64,000 nt of DNA from Echinicola rosea (GTDB lineage Bacteria; Bacteroidota; Bacteroidia; Cytophagales; Cyclobacteriaceae), in the NCBI RefSeq assembly GCF_005281475.1, contig NZ_CP040106.1, positions 4,492,501 to 4,556,500 on the forward strand. The letters run 5' to 3'. The translations under genes were made by a program, and so were the position numbers. The stretch's first letter is position 1, and each line of letters begins with the position of its first letter. Below are positions 62,457 through 64,000 of this stretch, piece after piece. The notes under the pieces are model-generated. The model saw nothing but the letters and a program-made list of their open reading frames with translations, ran no database searches and was not told where the DNA came from.

Positions 62457-64000
62457 GTGAATAAAACCAAATATATAAACTTTATTCTAGCCTTGCTGTT
62501 GCTTTCGTCATGTTCTTTGACCAAAGGGCTCAAAGAGAACGAATACCTGATTTATGATGTGGACCTTAAGGGCATCAAAAAAGCCAATGAAGTAAAAGTA
62601 AAGCAGCTGATCAAGCAAACGCCCAATACCCGTGTACCGGTCATCAATTTTTCCCCCGGTGTATTCATTTACAATATTGGCGCGAAAAACTATGACAGTA
62701 GTAAAGTGGCCAAAAAAATGGCTTCCTTACAAGCCAAGCAACGTGATATCCAAAGCCAACTCGAAAACGACCCCAACAACAACAAACTAGAAAAACGGTA
62801 TTACAAATACGCCAATAGATTAGACGATCTCAAAAAGAAATTGAACTATGGCAACTGGTTCATGCGAACGGGAAACCCCAAAACTGTCCATGACAGTGCC
62901 AAAACAGCAGAATCAGAAAAGGAAATCCAAAACTACTTGGTAAACCATGGATTTTTCGAGGCGGAAGTGAGTACGCAAATACAGCGGAAAAAGAAAAAAA
63001 TGTACATCACCTATAATGTAGCGGAAAACAGCCCCTACTTAATAGACAGCAGCTATACCAAAACCGGTGATGCCAATATTTCCCGTTTGTTGGAAAAGGA
63101 CAGTAAAAACAGCCTTGTGCATACGGGTCAACGCTACAACCAAGACAACCTTACGAAAGAGCGCCAGCAAGTCGAGGACTTGCTCAAAAACCGAGGGTAC
63201 TATACGTTCTCCAAAACCTATATCGAATACAATGTCTATAAAGATACAGTGGACAAAAATGTGGTGATCGAACAGGTCATCCGAAAACCCTCCTTTGCAG
63301 ATCAGCACAAGGTTTATACGATCGATTCGGTGATCTTTGAGATTTCTACTCCTACAGATGTTATTTCGGACCAAGAAGTGCAAAAGCAATATGATGACAT
63401 CTCATACATCATGTACCGTGACCGCTATTCGGAAAAAATCATTGATTCAAGGGTCTTTATCGATAAAGGTGCACTATACAACAAGTCCGAAGTACTGGAA
63501 ACCCAGCGGCAACTGGCCAATTTGGATATTTTCCGCTATATCAATATTTCTTTCGATACACTGGGCAACCACATTACCACGCGGATACAGACTCAGCCCA
63601 ATGAAAAATACCAAATCACCAACCAATTGGGTGCCAGTATCACGGAACAACTACCAGGGCCGTTTTTTAGCCACTCGCTGCGAAACAGAAACCTCTTTCG
63701 TGGGCTGGAGATCTTTGAGTTTAACTTCCGGGCCGGTCTGGAAGGAGTGGCATCGGCAACGGCGGAAGGCGGTGTTTACCGTAGCCGAGAGCTCAGCACT
63801 TCGGCATCGGTCATTTTCCCACAATTTTTGCTCCCATTTAGCAGAAAAGGGCTCAAACGCTACGGGCGGTACAATCCCCGAACCAGAACACTGATCGGGT
63901 ACAATTATGTAAACCGTCCGGAATATATCCGGGAGGGTTTCAACACGATAATAGCCTATAATTGGGCTACACGCAACCAACGGCAACAATACAGTGTAAA
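62457..64000 (+). CDS. BamA/TamA-family outer-membrane lipoprotein (TamL-like), 3'-partial
   Basis: The frame is open from GTG 62457 to the window end (~514 codons). A lipobox (ILALLLLSSCSLTKG, Cys near 19) makes this a lipidated member, as in the Bacteroidota TamL proteins. POTRA-like units with YLIYDVDLKGIKKANEVKVK, NYLVNHGFFEAEVSTQI and QVEDLLKNRGYYTFS follow, and the barrel starts near residue 385 (QLGASITEQLPGPFFSHSLR). A partner TamB is expected elsewhere. It would insert outer-membrane proteins. It starts 15 bp from the divergent trmH. Confidence 0.85.
   Translation, partial: MNKTKYINFILALLLLSSCSLTKGLKENEYLIYDVDLKGIKKANEVKVKQLIKQTPNTRVPVINFSPGVFIYNIGAKNYDSSKVAKKMASLQAKQRDIQSQLENDPNNNKLEKRYYKYANRLDDLKKKLNYGNWFMRTGNPKTVHDSAKTAESEKEIQNYLVNHGFFEAEVSTQIQRKKKKMYITYNVAENSPYLIDSSYTKTGDANISRLLEKDSKNSLVHTGQRYNQDNLTKERQQVEDLLKNRGYYTFSKTYIEYNVYKDTVDKNVVIEQVIRKPSFADQHKVYTIDSVIFEISTPTDVISDQEVQKQYDDISYIMYRDRYSEKIIDSRVFIDKGALYNKSEVLETQRQLANLDIFRYINISFDTLGNHITTRIQTQPNEKYQITNQLGASITEQLPGPFFSHSLRNRNLFRGLEIFEFNFRAGLEGVASATAEGGVYRSRELSTSASVIFPQFLLPFSRKGLKRYGRYNPRTRTLIGYNYVNRPEYIREGFNTIIAYNWATRNQRQQYSV

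Overview
The window comes from a member of the Bacteroidota, most likely the order Cytophagales and close to Cyclobacteriaceae such as Echinicola or Algoriphagus (inference; no database was consulted). The signs are gldC, ribosomal protein bTHX, the ftsX-DUF3098-uppP-truB-ribF cluster, a TonB-receptor/DUF4249 pair, a TonB-receptor/SGNH-lipoprotein pair, a GlsB/GlsA-like aminolipid pair, weak Shine-Dalgarno sites, and promoters of the form TTG-N19-TAnnTTTG (clearest at the tRNA-Glu and higBA promoters).

Layout. 0-6.3 kb: a protein with two TonB C-terminal and two plug-like domains, bTHX, a beta-propeller-like lipoprotein, then metX-hom behind a complete SAM-I riboswitch whose platform overlaps a small ORF ending in Met and Cys codons, then a VOC protein. 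6.4-7.05 kb: a composite dispersed repeat. 7.2-14 kb: core genes (AGCS symporter, ftsX-DUF3098-uppP-truB-ribF, scoAB). 14.0-16.25 kb: remains of group II introns around a higBA toxin-antitoxin pair and an orphan membrane protein. 16.3-26 kb: small accessory genes (CrtO-like, nudK, DoxX, hypothetical secreted proteins, DUF2200, sugar acetyltransferase, MscS channel, ArsR-SRPBCC pair), with several dispersed repeats and a decayed second acetyltransferase. 26-37 kb: DUF2147, gldC, a TonB receptor with an SGNH lipoprotein, an inverted second copy of the composite repeat, two identical tRNA-Glu genes, DUF4230 and two sulfatases. 37-48 kb: DJ-1/PfpI, an SDR-DUF2867 protein, a large LRR lipoprotein, a truncated outer-membrane gene, the GlsB/GlsA-like pair, DUF4249 and its TonB receptor. 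48-56.4 kb: BatB with two TPR proteins, thiolase, a YwqK/MORN protein, purC, STAS-rnz and a queuosine-precursor transporter. 56.5-60.5 kb: accessory genes including a tight DUF488 plus unknown-protein pair and a frameshifted PLDc_N gene. 60.5-64 kb: SBF-like transporter and TrmH methyltransferase, divergent from a BamA/TamA-family lipoprotein that runs off the end.

How the genes fit together. metX and hom share methionine-branch control through the riboswitch. The ftsX-ribF genes look like one transcription unit. ScoAB and the thiolase could together handle acetoacetyl-CoA. The two TonB receptors each sit next to a surface lipoprotein. The GlsB/GlsA-like pair probably makes N-acyl-glycine lipids. 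Repeats were compared by eye, so boundaries are approximate.
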